This document shows positions 56,522-64,000 of a stretch of DNA of 64,000 nt, piece after piece (positions within the stretch are counted from its first letter, which is position 1; the number at the start of each line of letters is the position of its first letter). The notes under the pieces were generated by a model, which did no database searches, was not told the origin of the DNA, and was given only the letters and a program-made list of their open reading frames with translations. The DNA lies in the NCBI RefSeq assembly GCF_000828615.1, contig NZ_AP012273.1, positions 2,666,001 to 2,730,000 on the forward strand. The letters are read 5' to 3'. The DNA comes from Thiolapillus brandeum (lineage in GTDB: Bacteria > Pseudomonadota > Gammaproteobacteria > Chromatiales > Chromatiaceae). The position numbers and the translations under genes were made by a program.

Positions 56522-58065
56522 GAAAGATCCTTTTTGCTGATTTTACCGGTGCTGGTTCTGGGAAGATCCGCAACGATTTCTATGTATTTCGGCACCATGA
56601 AGTTCTCCAGTTGCTCCACGCAGACCTTGCGAATATCCCGCATGCTGAGATTGCTGTCCCGGTCAGGCACCACAAAACACTTCACCGCCTGCCCCAGAGT
56701 ATCATCCGGCACCCCGATAACGGCCACCTCTCTCACACCTGCCACCATAGCGACCACATTTTCCACTTCCAGGGGGCTGACCTTTTCGCCACGGGTCTTG
56801 ATGATGTCATCACTGCGCCCTTTGAAATACAGGTCTCCATCCTCATCCATACTGAACCAGTCGCCGGTGCGCAACAGCTTTTCTCCCGGCAGGGAAGCAC
56901 TGACCAGCACCTTGTCCGACAACTCCGGTGAGCGCCAGTATCCCAACATCAGATGAGTGCCTCGAACATGGAGAATGCCCGTATCTCCCGGTGCGACAGG
57001 ATTTCCGTCCTCATCCAGAATACAGACTTCCGTCCCTGGAATGGCCCTGCCAACTGATCCCGGCTTGAGGTCGATCAGCTCAGGCTCAAGATAGCTCACC
57101 CGTTTACATTCGGTCAGGCCATACATCTTGTAGATCAGCGCATTGGGAAAGATCTCCTTGAGCGCCGGTACCTGGCCGGCAGGCAGCGCTGCCGCCGTAT
57201 TCGTCACCCGGGTGACGGATGGAAAACTGAGCGGTTCCCGGTGATGCATGGAAATCAGCATGGCATAAATGGTGGGCACAGCCGGGAACACCGTAACTTC
57301 AAACTCCCGGATACGCTCGAAGATCACGGCGGGATAGGTGAAAGAGCGCTCCATTACCAGGGTGGCCCCCAGGTGCACGCTCATGAACAGTTGGTACAGT
57401 CCATAATCGAAAGCCAGGGGCAACATCAGCAGCAACCGATCTTCCGGAGACAGGCGCAGGTACTCGATGAGACTGCCAAGCACAAAGGTCATGGATAAAT
57501 GGGTGTGCATGACACCCTTGGGATCACCAGTGCTGCCCGATGTATAGATGAGCGCAGCGAGATCCTTTTGAATAAGCCCTGTGTCTTTCAGCTCGCCACT
57601 CTGTTCCAGGGCATCGGCAAATCCAATGGCCCCGGCATCTGCCAGGGTTTGCATATCTCCCGAGGCGATGACACAGCGCAGGAACGGATTCTCATCCAGA
57701 ATGGGCCTGAAAACACGCCGCAAATGACTGTCCGTTATGAGTACCGTTGCTTCACAGTCTCTCAGTATATAGTCGAGTTTGCCCTGTTTGGTCTGAGGAT
57801 TGACGACCACGAATACCCCACCAGCCGCCAGCACGGCATAGATGGATATGGCACAGGCAAGGGTATTGTCCATGAAGATGACACAACGATCACCCCGATC
57901 CAGTCCCTGCTGTTGCAAAAAGGCGGCAAGGCAATTCACTTTGTGTGCCAGCTGCTGATAAGTGATTTCCTCTCCCTCGGCAACCAGGGCAGGTTTCCCT
58001 GGATACTGTTGTGCTGAATGGAACAGGCTTTCATGCATCAGCCGCAGAGGTCGTTGAATTTCCAT
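56518..58065 (-). CDS. AMP-dependent acyl/aminoacyl ligase
   Basis: The 515-aa enzyme belongs to the ANL superfamily: AALIYTSGSTGDPKGVMHTH (P-loop), KMYGLTECKR, TGDWFSMDEDG and the C-terminal hinge GRSDDIIKTRGEKVSP with catalytic Lys in RTSTGKISKKDL. It should activate a carboxylate and load it on the carrier protein encoded just upstream. It resembles exosortase-associated acyl-CoA ligases, but no exosortase is in view. Operon: carrier - ligase - PrmC-like (read leftward). Confidence 0.9.
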   Translation of the reverse strand: MEIQRPLRLMHESLFHSAQQYPGKPALVAEGEEITYQQLAHKVNCLAAFLQQQGLDRGDRCVIFMDNTLACAISIYAVLAAGGVFVVVNPQTKQGKLDYILRDCEATVLITDSHLRRVFRPILDENPFLRCVIASGDMQTLADAGAIGFADALEQSGELKDTGLIQKDLAALIYTSGSTGDPKGVMHTHLSMTFVLGSLIEYLRLSPEDRLLLMLPLAFDYGLYQLFMSVHLGATLVMERSFTYPAVIFERIREFEVTVFPAVPTIYAMLISMHHREPLSFPSVTRVTNTAAALPAGQVPALKEIFPNALIYKMYGLTECKRVSYLEPELIDLKPGSVGRAIPGTEVCILDEDGNPVAPGDTGILHVRGTHLMLGYWRSPELSDKVLVSASLPGEKLLRTGDWFSMDEDGDLYFKGRSDDIIKTRGEKVSPLEVENVVAMVAGVREVAVIGVPDDTLGQAVKCFVVPDRDSNLSMRDIRKVCVEQLENFMVPKYIEIVADLPRTSTGKISKKDLS

Positions 58066-58120
58066 GGGGTTAACTTCCTCCCTTGGCCTGCTGGTTCAGG
58101 CAGTCAAACCAGTATGCGGC

Positions 58121-58369
58121 TCACTCCTGTTTTTTCCTTTCGATGAAAGCGACAATCCTGTTCACGGAATCCAGGTTGTCGGGAATCATTTCATCGTCCT
58201 TGATCTTGATGCCAAACTCATCCTCGATGAAGAATATGATCTCCAGGATGCCCGTGGAATCCAATATCCCCTGATCCAGAAATGAATCATCATTGTTCAA
58301 TTCCGACTGATCATCGGTGAACAGATAGTTTTCCAGGATGAACCCTCTGATTTTATCTTCGTTAGACAT
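58121..58369 (-). CDS. Acyl/aminoacyl carrier protein
   Basis: The 82-aa acidic helical protein has LDSTGILEI, whose Ser is the expected 4'-phosphopantetheine site (DSxx motif). Start ATG 58369 (MSNEDKIRG); the longer frame runs into the repeat. It precedes the ligase by 55 bp, so ligase plus carrier form a loading pair. Confidence 0.9.
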   Translation of the reverse strand: MSNEDKIRGFILENYLFTDDQSELNNDDSFLDQGILDSTGILEIIFFIEDEFGIKIKDDEMIPDNLDSVNRIVAFIERKKQE

Positions 58370-58425
58370 TTTCCCTTCCACAATAAGCGCAGGTAATGGC
58401 GTGGATCCCCCTTGGGAACCTCTGA

Positions 58426-58595
58426 TTAACAGGCTGTTGAAAAACACCGTTTTTCGGCAGCCTGATTGCCGCACAAGGATGTGCGGCCATTTTCAATGAC
58501 CATAAGTCATTGAAAATGGAGGAAAGACAAAATCGCATTTTTGTCTTTTCGAGTTGAAAAAGCCCATGGATGGACTTTTTCAACGCCCTGTTAAG
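58426..58595. repeat. Hairpin-chain repeat, copy C (about 170 bp)
   Basis: Full-length copy with the same hairpin order as 33364-33530: CAGGCTGTTGAAAAACACC / CGGCAGCCTG, GCCGCACAAGGATGTGCGGC, TTTTCAATGACCATAAGTCATTGAAAA, GACAAAATCGCATTTTTGTC, TTGAAAAAGCCC / GGACTTTTTCAA. It fills most of the 431-bp gap between the carrier gene (58369) and the amidotransferase (58801). The remaining 200 bp (58596-58800) hold no gene that I can support. Confidence 0.85.
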
Positions 58596-58800
58596 CCTCG
58601 ATCAGAATCAGAATGGCCGGATTCAAGGCACAAATCGCACGCAATACCCCAGGGCAGCTTCTCTCGCCCAGGGGCAATTCACCTTGTAGCAGGCTATTGC
58701 GACAATTTGCAACGCAGAACCGGACATTCTGGACGCGAGTTCATGACTTGATCAGAGATTCCCTTGACAAAGCGTCAGCTGAATCAACTGCCTTCACAAG

Positions 58801-60744
58801 TCATGTAAAGGCTTCGGAAGAATATCCCTGAACAAACATCTTATCAAGCAGCATGGTGGACAGGATGCCCACGAAGGCCATATTGTCGGAAAATCCAATC
58901 ACCCTGCCAGTGGCGCATTTCTTCAGGAGTTTTTCTACCGCCATGGGATGGAAATACCCCGCCTTGCGCAGTTCAGCTTCACTTAGCAGATCCATGACCC
59001 AGTCAGCGGCTTTTCCATCCTGAAAGAAAGACTGGCTGTCGGGAGCGCGATAGGGCTGTTTGTTGCGCTGACGTATGCTTTCCGGAATCAGGCCGGCCAT
59101 GGACTGCTTGAGCAGATATTTCTCATTCAGCACACGAATCTTGTAGCGCGGGGGAATGCGTGCAGCAAATTCCATGACTCGATGATCGAGGAACGGAAAC
59201 CGTCCTTCGATGGAATTGGCCATGGCCATTCTGTCACCCTGGGAATTCAGCAGGTAACCGGATAGCAGGGTGTGATTTTCCACATACTGGTCACGATTCA
59301 AAGGCTGCCAGCTACGGATACCCGGTGGCAGCAATGGGCGAATGGATTCAAAGCCTACCTTGCCTGACACGGCTGCTTTCATATCCCGGGAAAAAAACTT
59401 CCAGCTGCGTTGGGTGGTCGTCCACCGGGGCACATGGGAAAAGAAAGGTTCGTCGATGTACTCCATGCCTTGCTCGAAGAATTGTCTGCCAAAGGCACCG
59501 CCGGAAGCCGGAGAATACTTCAGATACGGATAAAGCCGCTTGAGTATTTGCGGTCGTAATTTTGAATCCGGGATCCGGTGGCAGAAACGGCGGATCTTGG
59601 CTTCTTTGAAAATATCGTAGCCGCCAAACACCTCGTCCGCACCTTCGCCGGTCAGAACGACTTTGTAGCCACTCTCCCGCACATGCCGGGACAACAGCAT
59701 GAGTGGTGCAGGTGCAGTACGCAGGATGGTGGACTCCGTATGCCAGATCACCCTGGGAAAAATGCGACCAATATCTTCCCGGGTACAGGTGACATGGGTA
59801 TGGTCAGTATCCAGATATTTCACCAGTTCCTTCTGGAAAACGCTCTCATCAAACTCGTCATCCTCGAAACCAATGGAAAAGGTGCGCAGCGCCGTGTCCG
59901 TAAAATTATGGATCAGGGACGTGATCACCGATGAATCCAGCCCACCACTCAGATAGGCGCCCACGGGCACGTCAGAGCGTAAACGCAGGCGCACGGCATC
60001 GATCATCAGTTCCCGAAGTTCTTCTGCCCAATCTTCCACAGAGCGGCGGTTATCGATTTGCCCTGGAGAAAAATCCCAATCCCAGTAACGGTCGATATCG
60101 GGTTTCCCATGTTCGACAACCATACGCTGTCCCGGCGGCAGCGAACGCAGGTCACGAAACAGGCTGTGTGGTTCCAGGGGGCACCAGAAGGTAAACACTT
60201 CACCCAGAGCCACGGGGTCCAGTTCCCGGCGTATGGCCGACTGGGTGAACAGGGACTTCAACTCCGAGGCAAAATACAGACGGCCATTGACGACGGTATA
60301 GTACAAGGGACGAATACCCGCCCTATCCCTTACCAGCACCAGGCGCTGCCGGCGCACGTCCCAAAGGGCGATGGCAAACTGCCCGATCAGGTGATCAACG
60401 AAATCATCACCGTATTCCTCATAAAGGTGCACAATGACTTCCGTATCCGAACGGGTGTAGAAACGATGCCCCCGTTTCTCAAGATCGGCACGCAACTCCA
60501 GGAAATTGAATATCTCCCCATTGAAGACCACCTGAATCGAACGGTCTTCGTTGTGGATAGGCTGATCTCCTCCTTCAAGATCGATGATACTGAGCCGGGC
60601 ATGGGCCAGACCCACCGGGCCATCGAGATAAAAGCCGTACCCGTCCGGCCCCCGATGTTGAAGCGCCTGGATCATCTGTGCCAGTTCGCTTCTGGAAGGC
60701 GCCTGCCCCTGACCGAGATTCAATATTCCTGATATGCCGCACAT
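58801..60744 (-). CDS. Asparagine synthase (glutamine-hydrolysing) family amidotransferase
   Basis: The 647-aa protein starts MCGISGIL at 60744, so Cys2 is the glutaminase nucleophile; longer frames would bury it. Parts: N-terminal glutaminase domain (QHRGPDGYG, GEIFNFLELR) and synthase domain (PVGAYLSGGLDSSVI, GEGADEVFGGYD). It transfers ammonia from glutamine to an activated carboxylate. AsnB-like proteins in exopolysaccharide loci often amidate sugars or carrier-bound acids rather than aspartate. Separated from the carrier gene by the hairpin-chain repeat. Confidence 0.9.
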   Translation of the reverse strand: MCGISGILNLGQGQAPSRSELAQMIQALQHRGPDGYGFYLDGPVGLAHARLSIIDLEGGDQPIHNEDRSIQVVFNGEIFNFLELRADLEKRGHRFYTRSDTEVIVHLYEEYGDDFVDHLIGQFAIALWDVRRQRLVLVRDRAGIRPLYYTVVNGRLYFASELKSLFTQSAIRRELDPVALGEVFTFWCPLEPHSLFRDLRSLPPGQRMVVEHGKPDIDRYWDWDFSPGQIDNRRSVEDWAEELRELMIDAVRLRLRSDVPVGAYLSGGLDSSVITSLIHNFTDTALRTFSIGFEDDEFDESVFQKELVKYLDTDHTHVTCTREDIGRIFPRVIWHTESTILRTAPAPLMLLSRHVRESGYKVVLTGEGADEVFGGYDIFKEAKIRRFCHRIPDSKLRPQILKRLYPYLKYSPASGGAFGRQFFEQGMEYIDEPFFSHVPRWTTTQRSWKFFSRDMKAAVSGKVGFESIRPLLPPGIRSWQPLNRDQYVENHTLLSGYLLNSQGDRMAMANSIEGRFPFLDHRVMEFAARIPPRYKIRVLNEKYLLKQSMAGLIPESIRQRNKQPYRAPDSQSFFQDGKAADWVMDLLSEAELRKAGYFHPMAVEKLLKKCATGRVIGFSDNMAFVGILSTMLLDKMFVQGYSSEAFT

Positions 60745-61277
60745 GGAGTCTGGTAGCCTGTTCCATGGTCTGGGAGCACTCACGAGAAATGCTCCGGATT
60801 GACGGTAGTAGAGTAGCTCTCACAATTTCTGCCTGGCATCTTTACGCCCAGGCGTTTGAGAACCAGGCGAATCACGCCTGTGGAGATAGACTGTCCCGGA
60901 ACATTGGCAGAAACATCGAAATTTCCGCTCCTGCTCACGCTCCTCACTTGGGAAGCTCTGATCAATTCATGGATCCGCATCTTGCACCTGCCAGGCACAA
61001 TCTGCTTCGTCCACAATTAATCAGATTCCCTTGCATCCCTGTAGGCGCCCCTGCTATCGAATGCTTCCGGCGCGAACCCCCTCAAACAGGACCATGGGAT
61101 GCGTCATGTAAATATAGCATGAAAAGAAGCATTTTCCGCCAGCAACCCCGGGCATGGAGCCCAGGCACCCCTGTTTTCCCGCTCTACAGAACCTGGTACT
61201 GAATTGAATGGTTCTACCGTACAGAATCTGGCAAACTAAACACCAGTGGGCAATAGGGACTACAGAGGACCGCTGCA
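60745..61277. other. Gene-free divergent promoter region
   Basis: No supported gene in 533 bp. It is the shared upstream region of the amidotransferase (minus) and the NAD-synthase-like gene (plus). Frames of 60-80 codons here show no ribosome binding site or family signs. Confidence 0.45.
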
Positions 61278-62264
61278 ATGAGTAACAGCACCATCGACGA
61301 ACGGATCAGATCCGGATTGACACTGGACCTGGAGCAGGAAGCAACCCGAATATCCGACTTTATCCGTACCTTGTTACGCACCCGGCTACACCGGCGCGGG
61401 CTGGTGGTGGCAGTGTCCGGCGGTATCGACAGCTCTGTTTGCCTGGCTCTGGCAGTACGAACCCTGGGCCCGGACAAGGTGTTCGGCCTGCTGATGCCGG
61501 AAGCAGACTCCTCATCGGAAAGCGTCGATCTGGGTCAGCAAATGGTAGACTTCATGGGCGTTTCCCATGAGGTCAAAAACATCGCCTCGACCCTGGATGC
61601 CATCGGTTGCTATGCACAACGTGATGCAGCCATTCGGGAAGTCTTTCCTGCCTATGATGGCAGCTGGAAGAACAAGATCGTTATCTCGGGTGGCACCGCA
61701 GGCGCCATCAACCATTTTCACCTGGTAGTGCAAACCCCGGACGGAGAACAACTGCGTGAACGACTGGCTCTCAAGCAGTACCTGCAGATCGTTGCCGCCA
61801 CCAATTTCAAGCAGCGCATACGCAAGAATCTGGAATACTTTCATGCTGACCGCCTGAACTATGCTGTCATTGGCACCCCCAACCGCCTCGAGTATGACCA
61901 GGGATTTTTCGTAAAAAACGGTGATGGCGCTGCGGATATCAAACCCATCGCGCATCTGTACAAAACGCAGGTGTATGCCATGGCCAGACACCTGGAGCTG
62001 CCAGACAATATCTGCGGGACCACTCCCACCACGGATACCTACAGCCTGGAGCAGGGCCAGGATGAGTTTTATTTTGCACTTCCCTATGAACAAATGGATG
62101 CCGCCCTGTGGTGTTATAACCATCAGGTTCCCGCACGGGATCTGGCTCAGTACCTGAAGATGCCTGAAGAGCAGGCCCAGGCTGTCTATCACGACATCGA
62201 GTCCAAGCGCAGAACCACCGCCTATCAGCACATGCCCCCCTGCGTCATTGAAGACGTTTTCTAG
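61278..62264 (+). CDS. NAD synthase-like ATP pyrophosphatase
   Basis: The 328-aa protein has the PP-loop VVAVSGGIDSSV and the NadE-type body (GTPNRLEYDQGFFVKNGDGAADIKP read in parts, LYKTQVYAMARHL, SLEQGQDEFYF). It lacks a glutaminase domain, so it uses ammonia or accepts it from another protein. NadE proteins make NAD, but a copy embedded in a polysaccharide locus is often a dedicated amidase-synthase for a sugar acid. It is followed by the sugar transferase 15 bp downstream. ATG 61278 is preceded by AGAGGA. Confidence 0.8.
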   Translation: MSNSTIDERIRSGLTLDLEQEATRISDFIRTLLRTRLHRRGLVVAVSGGIDSSVCLALAVRTLGPDKVFGLLMPEADSSSESVDLGQQMVDFMGVSHEVKNIASTLDAIGCYAQRDAAIREVFPAYDGSWKNKIVISGGTAGAINHFHLVVQTPDGEQLRERLALKQYLQIVAATNFKQRIRKNLEYFHADRLNYAVIGTPNRLEYDQGFFVKNGDGAADIKPIAHLYKTQVYAMARHLELPDNICGTTPTTDTYSLEQGQDEFYFALPYEQMDAALWCYNHQVPARDLAQYLKMPEEQAQAVYHDIESKRRTTAYQHMPPCVIEDVF

Positions 62265-62279
62265 TTTACGGAGTAAACC

Positions 62280-63680
62280 ATGCGCTTAAGCAGCTCATCG
62301 ACGACCGGCATCATGCTTCCATTGATCATCATCGAGGCCATCATCTTTGGTGGTTCTGTGTATGTCGCTGTTGCTGTGCGCTTCATGGGAGCCAGCCATC
62401 AGGAAATTGCGGCCAGCATAGGCTGGATTCTCCCGGAAGCATTGGCTTTCGCATCCATTATGCTGCCTTCCATGGCCGCCATGGGACTGTACCAGACACA
62501 CTCCCGGGAAGAGCCTATCGGCATGTTTGCCCGGGTACTGGCTGCCTTTACCCTGGGCAGCATTCTTTCCATCGTACTTTTTTACATTTTCCCCCAACTG
62601 TATCTGGGACGAGGTGTTTTTGCCCTCACCCTGCTATTCTCATTGCTGGCCATAGGCACCATACGCCCCCTGTTTTTCCAGTTCCTCGATGAACGTTCCC
62701 CCGGTATGCGTCTACTCATCCTAGGTGCCGGCGAGAAAGCACAGAGCATTCCTACACGCATGCGCCGACGTACAGACCGTCGCGGCATACAAATAGTAGG
62801 CTTCCTGCCTGCTGCCAGGGAGGAGATCCAAATAAACGAATCCCTGCTGCTGTCTTCCACCGGGCATTTGTTGGACCTGGTAAAGGAAAAGGAGATCGAT
62901 GAGATCGTCATTGCCCAGGATGAGATGCGCGCCAATCTGAATATGGAGGAGCTGCTTGAATGCAAGCTGGCGGGAGTCGATATCATTGATCTTCCTACCC
63001 TGTTCGAACGCCAAACCGGGCAGGTAAACCTGAGGCTGCTGACACCCAGTTGGCTGATATTCTCCAAACGTTTCCGATTGGATCCGTTGTCCCAGATGCT
63101 GAAACGAACCTTCGACATACTCATGGCGGTGATCATCTGCCTTCTGACTTTGCCAATCATGTTGATTGCGGCTTTGGCCATCTGGGTGGAAAGTGGTTTT
63201 AAAGGCCCCATACTGTTTCGCCAGGAGCGGGTTGGGGAGAATGGCGAGACCTTCCCGGTTCTCAAGTTCCGCAGCATGAAAACCGATGCTGAAGCCGATG
63301 GCAAAGCCCGATGGGCTACAGAAAATGATGACCGAATCACACGGGTAGGGCGGTTCATCCGCAAGGTTCGTATAGACGAACTCCCCCAATGCTGGAATGT
63401 ACTAAAGGGGGAGATGAGCTTCGTTGGACCACGCCCGGAACGCCCGGAATTCGTGGAGCAACTGAAGCAAAGCATTCCCTACTATGATGTACGACATGCG
63501 GTCAAACCCGGTCTGACGGGATGGGCGCAACTTTGCTATCCCTATGGCGCCAGCGAAAAGGACGCCGCAGAAAAACTGAAATTCGACCTGTATTACGTCA
63601 AGCACCAGTCCCTGAGATTCGACATGATCATTCTGTTGAGCACAGTGGAAGTGGTGTTGTTTGGCAAGGGAGCCCGCTGA
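62280..63680 (+). CDS. EpsB-type undecaprenyl-phosphate sugar phosphotransferase
   Basis: The 466-aa initiating glycosyltransferase has about five TM helices (10-145), a Rossmann-like domain (145-260) and a C-terminal sugar-transferase domain ([68 protein letters not shown]). It would transfer a sugar phosphate to undecaprenyl phosphate, the first step of an exopolysaccharide. The end [11 protein letters not shown] matches the EpsB/PEP-CTERM-associated subfamily. Confidence 0.9.
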   Translation: [466 protein letters not shown]

Positions 63681-63689
63681 CAGGCGAAA

Positions 63690-64000
63690 TCAATCTTTCC
63701 GTGCATCAGGCCTGTCTACGGCAAGAGGACGCAGGACGGAACTGTGCCAACGAATCACCTTGCCATTCCGAAACTCGATGAATGAGGGACCATACCCCCA
63801 GCGGCGGTCAGATTTCATCAGCGGCGGCCCCTGAAGTTTCAGGACTTTTTGTTTGGTGTCACCGAGACGAATCAGACGGATTTTACCTGCATGTGACTCG
63901 CCCGGCAGCTTCCCGTGAACATGCAGGGGACGGCCTTCCTTCTGCACCCACCCGGTCACATGACCCTCCTTGAAGTCCACCCGGGATTTACCATAAAACC
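63690..64000 (-). CDS. Hypothetical protein, C-terminal part (runs off right edge)
   Basis: A frame open to the right edge encodes at least 103 residues. It contains a repeated motif of the form YG.S.V.F..G.V.GW (YGKSRVDFKEGHVTGW, then GYGPSFIEFRNGKVIRW), suggesting two similar beta units. The family is not recognised. Convergent with the sugar transferase gene. Confidence 0.6.
   Translation of the reverse strand, partial: FYGKSRVDFKEGHVTGWVQKEGRPLHVHGKLPGESHAGKIRLIRLGDTKQKVLKLQGPPLMKSDRRWGYGPSFIEFRNGKVIRWHSSVLRPLAVDRPDARKD

Noticed and set aside
60678-61202. 174-codon plus frame in the amidotransferase/NAD-synthase gap
   Set aside because: It begins inside the amidotransferase coding region on the other strand and lacks a ribosome binding site or any family sign.

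Overview
The window looks like a chromosome segment of a free-living gammaproteobacterium of the Chromatiales / sulfur-oxidiser type. The evidence is moderate-to-high GC, gammaproteobacterial versions of core genes (ubiD, aroE, prlC, bcp, hemB, pst-pho), a proton-pumping pyrophosphatase, a NorD/CbbO-type VWA protein and an exopolysaccharide locus of the EpsB-type. The species cannot be fixed from sequence alone. No rRNA, tRNA, CRISPR or prophage was seen. Most genes sit in short, tightly overlapping operons (ATGA, GTGA, TAATG junctions).

Layout. 0-5.7 kb: a truncated exported protein, a PDZ-membrane-GAF-GGDEF diguanylate cyclase coupled to a small unknown protein, and a pair of overlapping unknown genes. 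5.8-10.3 kb: a MoxR ATPase / VWA-metallopeptidase / BepA-like protease operon. 10.4-17.2 kb: an HU-like protein, a retropepsin-like protease, an MlaC-like protein, then NorD-like VWA, HD-GYP phosphodiesterase and ubiD. 17.2-24.5 kb: small exported protein, lipoprotein pair, TraB-family membrane protein, and a histidine kinase / response regulator-PAS / ArsR operon. 24.7-29.5 kb: deaD followed by an accessory island that I read as an integrase-less integron cassette cluster: attC-like sites, two AT-richer cassette genes with possible nuclease motifs, an IS1182-type relic sitting exactly at one attC recombination point, and a possible group II intron protein remnant. 29.5-39 kb: a DUF1800/DUF1501 exported pair, bcp, UPF0149, prlC, a large lipoprotein and aroE. 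39-54.4 kb is phosphate-centred: PiT transporter, LTA-synthase-like enzyme, H+-pyrophosphatase, hemB, then phoR-phoB-phoU and pstB-A-C-S read leftward from a textbook Pho box upstream of pstS. 54.5-64 kb: a polysaccharide / small-molecule locus with deacetylase, PrmC-like methyltransferase, AMP-ligase, carrier protein, glutamine amidotransferase (AsnB type), NAD-synthase-like protein and an EpsB-type sugar transferase.

Non-coding repeats are a strong theme. A MITE-like element (two copies plus a possible fragment) has split a thioredoxin-like gene at 24 kb. A hairpin-chain repeat of about 170 bp occurs three times (3.3, 33.4 and 58.4 kb). A separate 166-bp terminal-inverted-repeat element abuts the stop codon of a gene at 17.6 kb, and a 126-bp tandem array separates pstB from phoU. 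The most unusual parts are the cassette island (26.5-28.9 kb) and the ligase/carrier/amidotransferase locus (55.6-63.7 kb).
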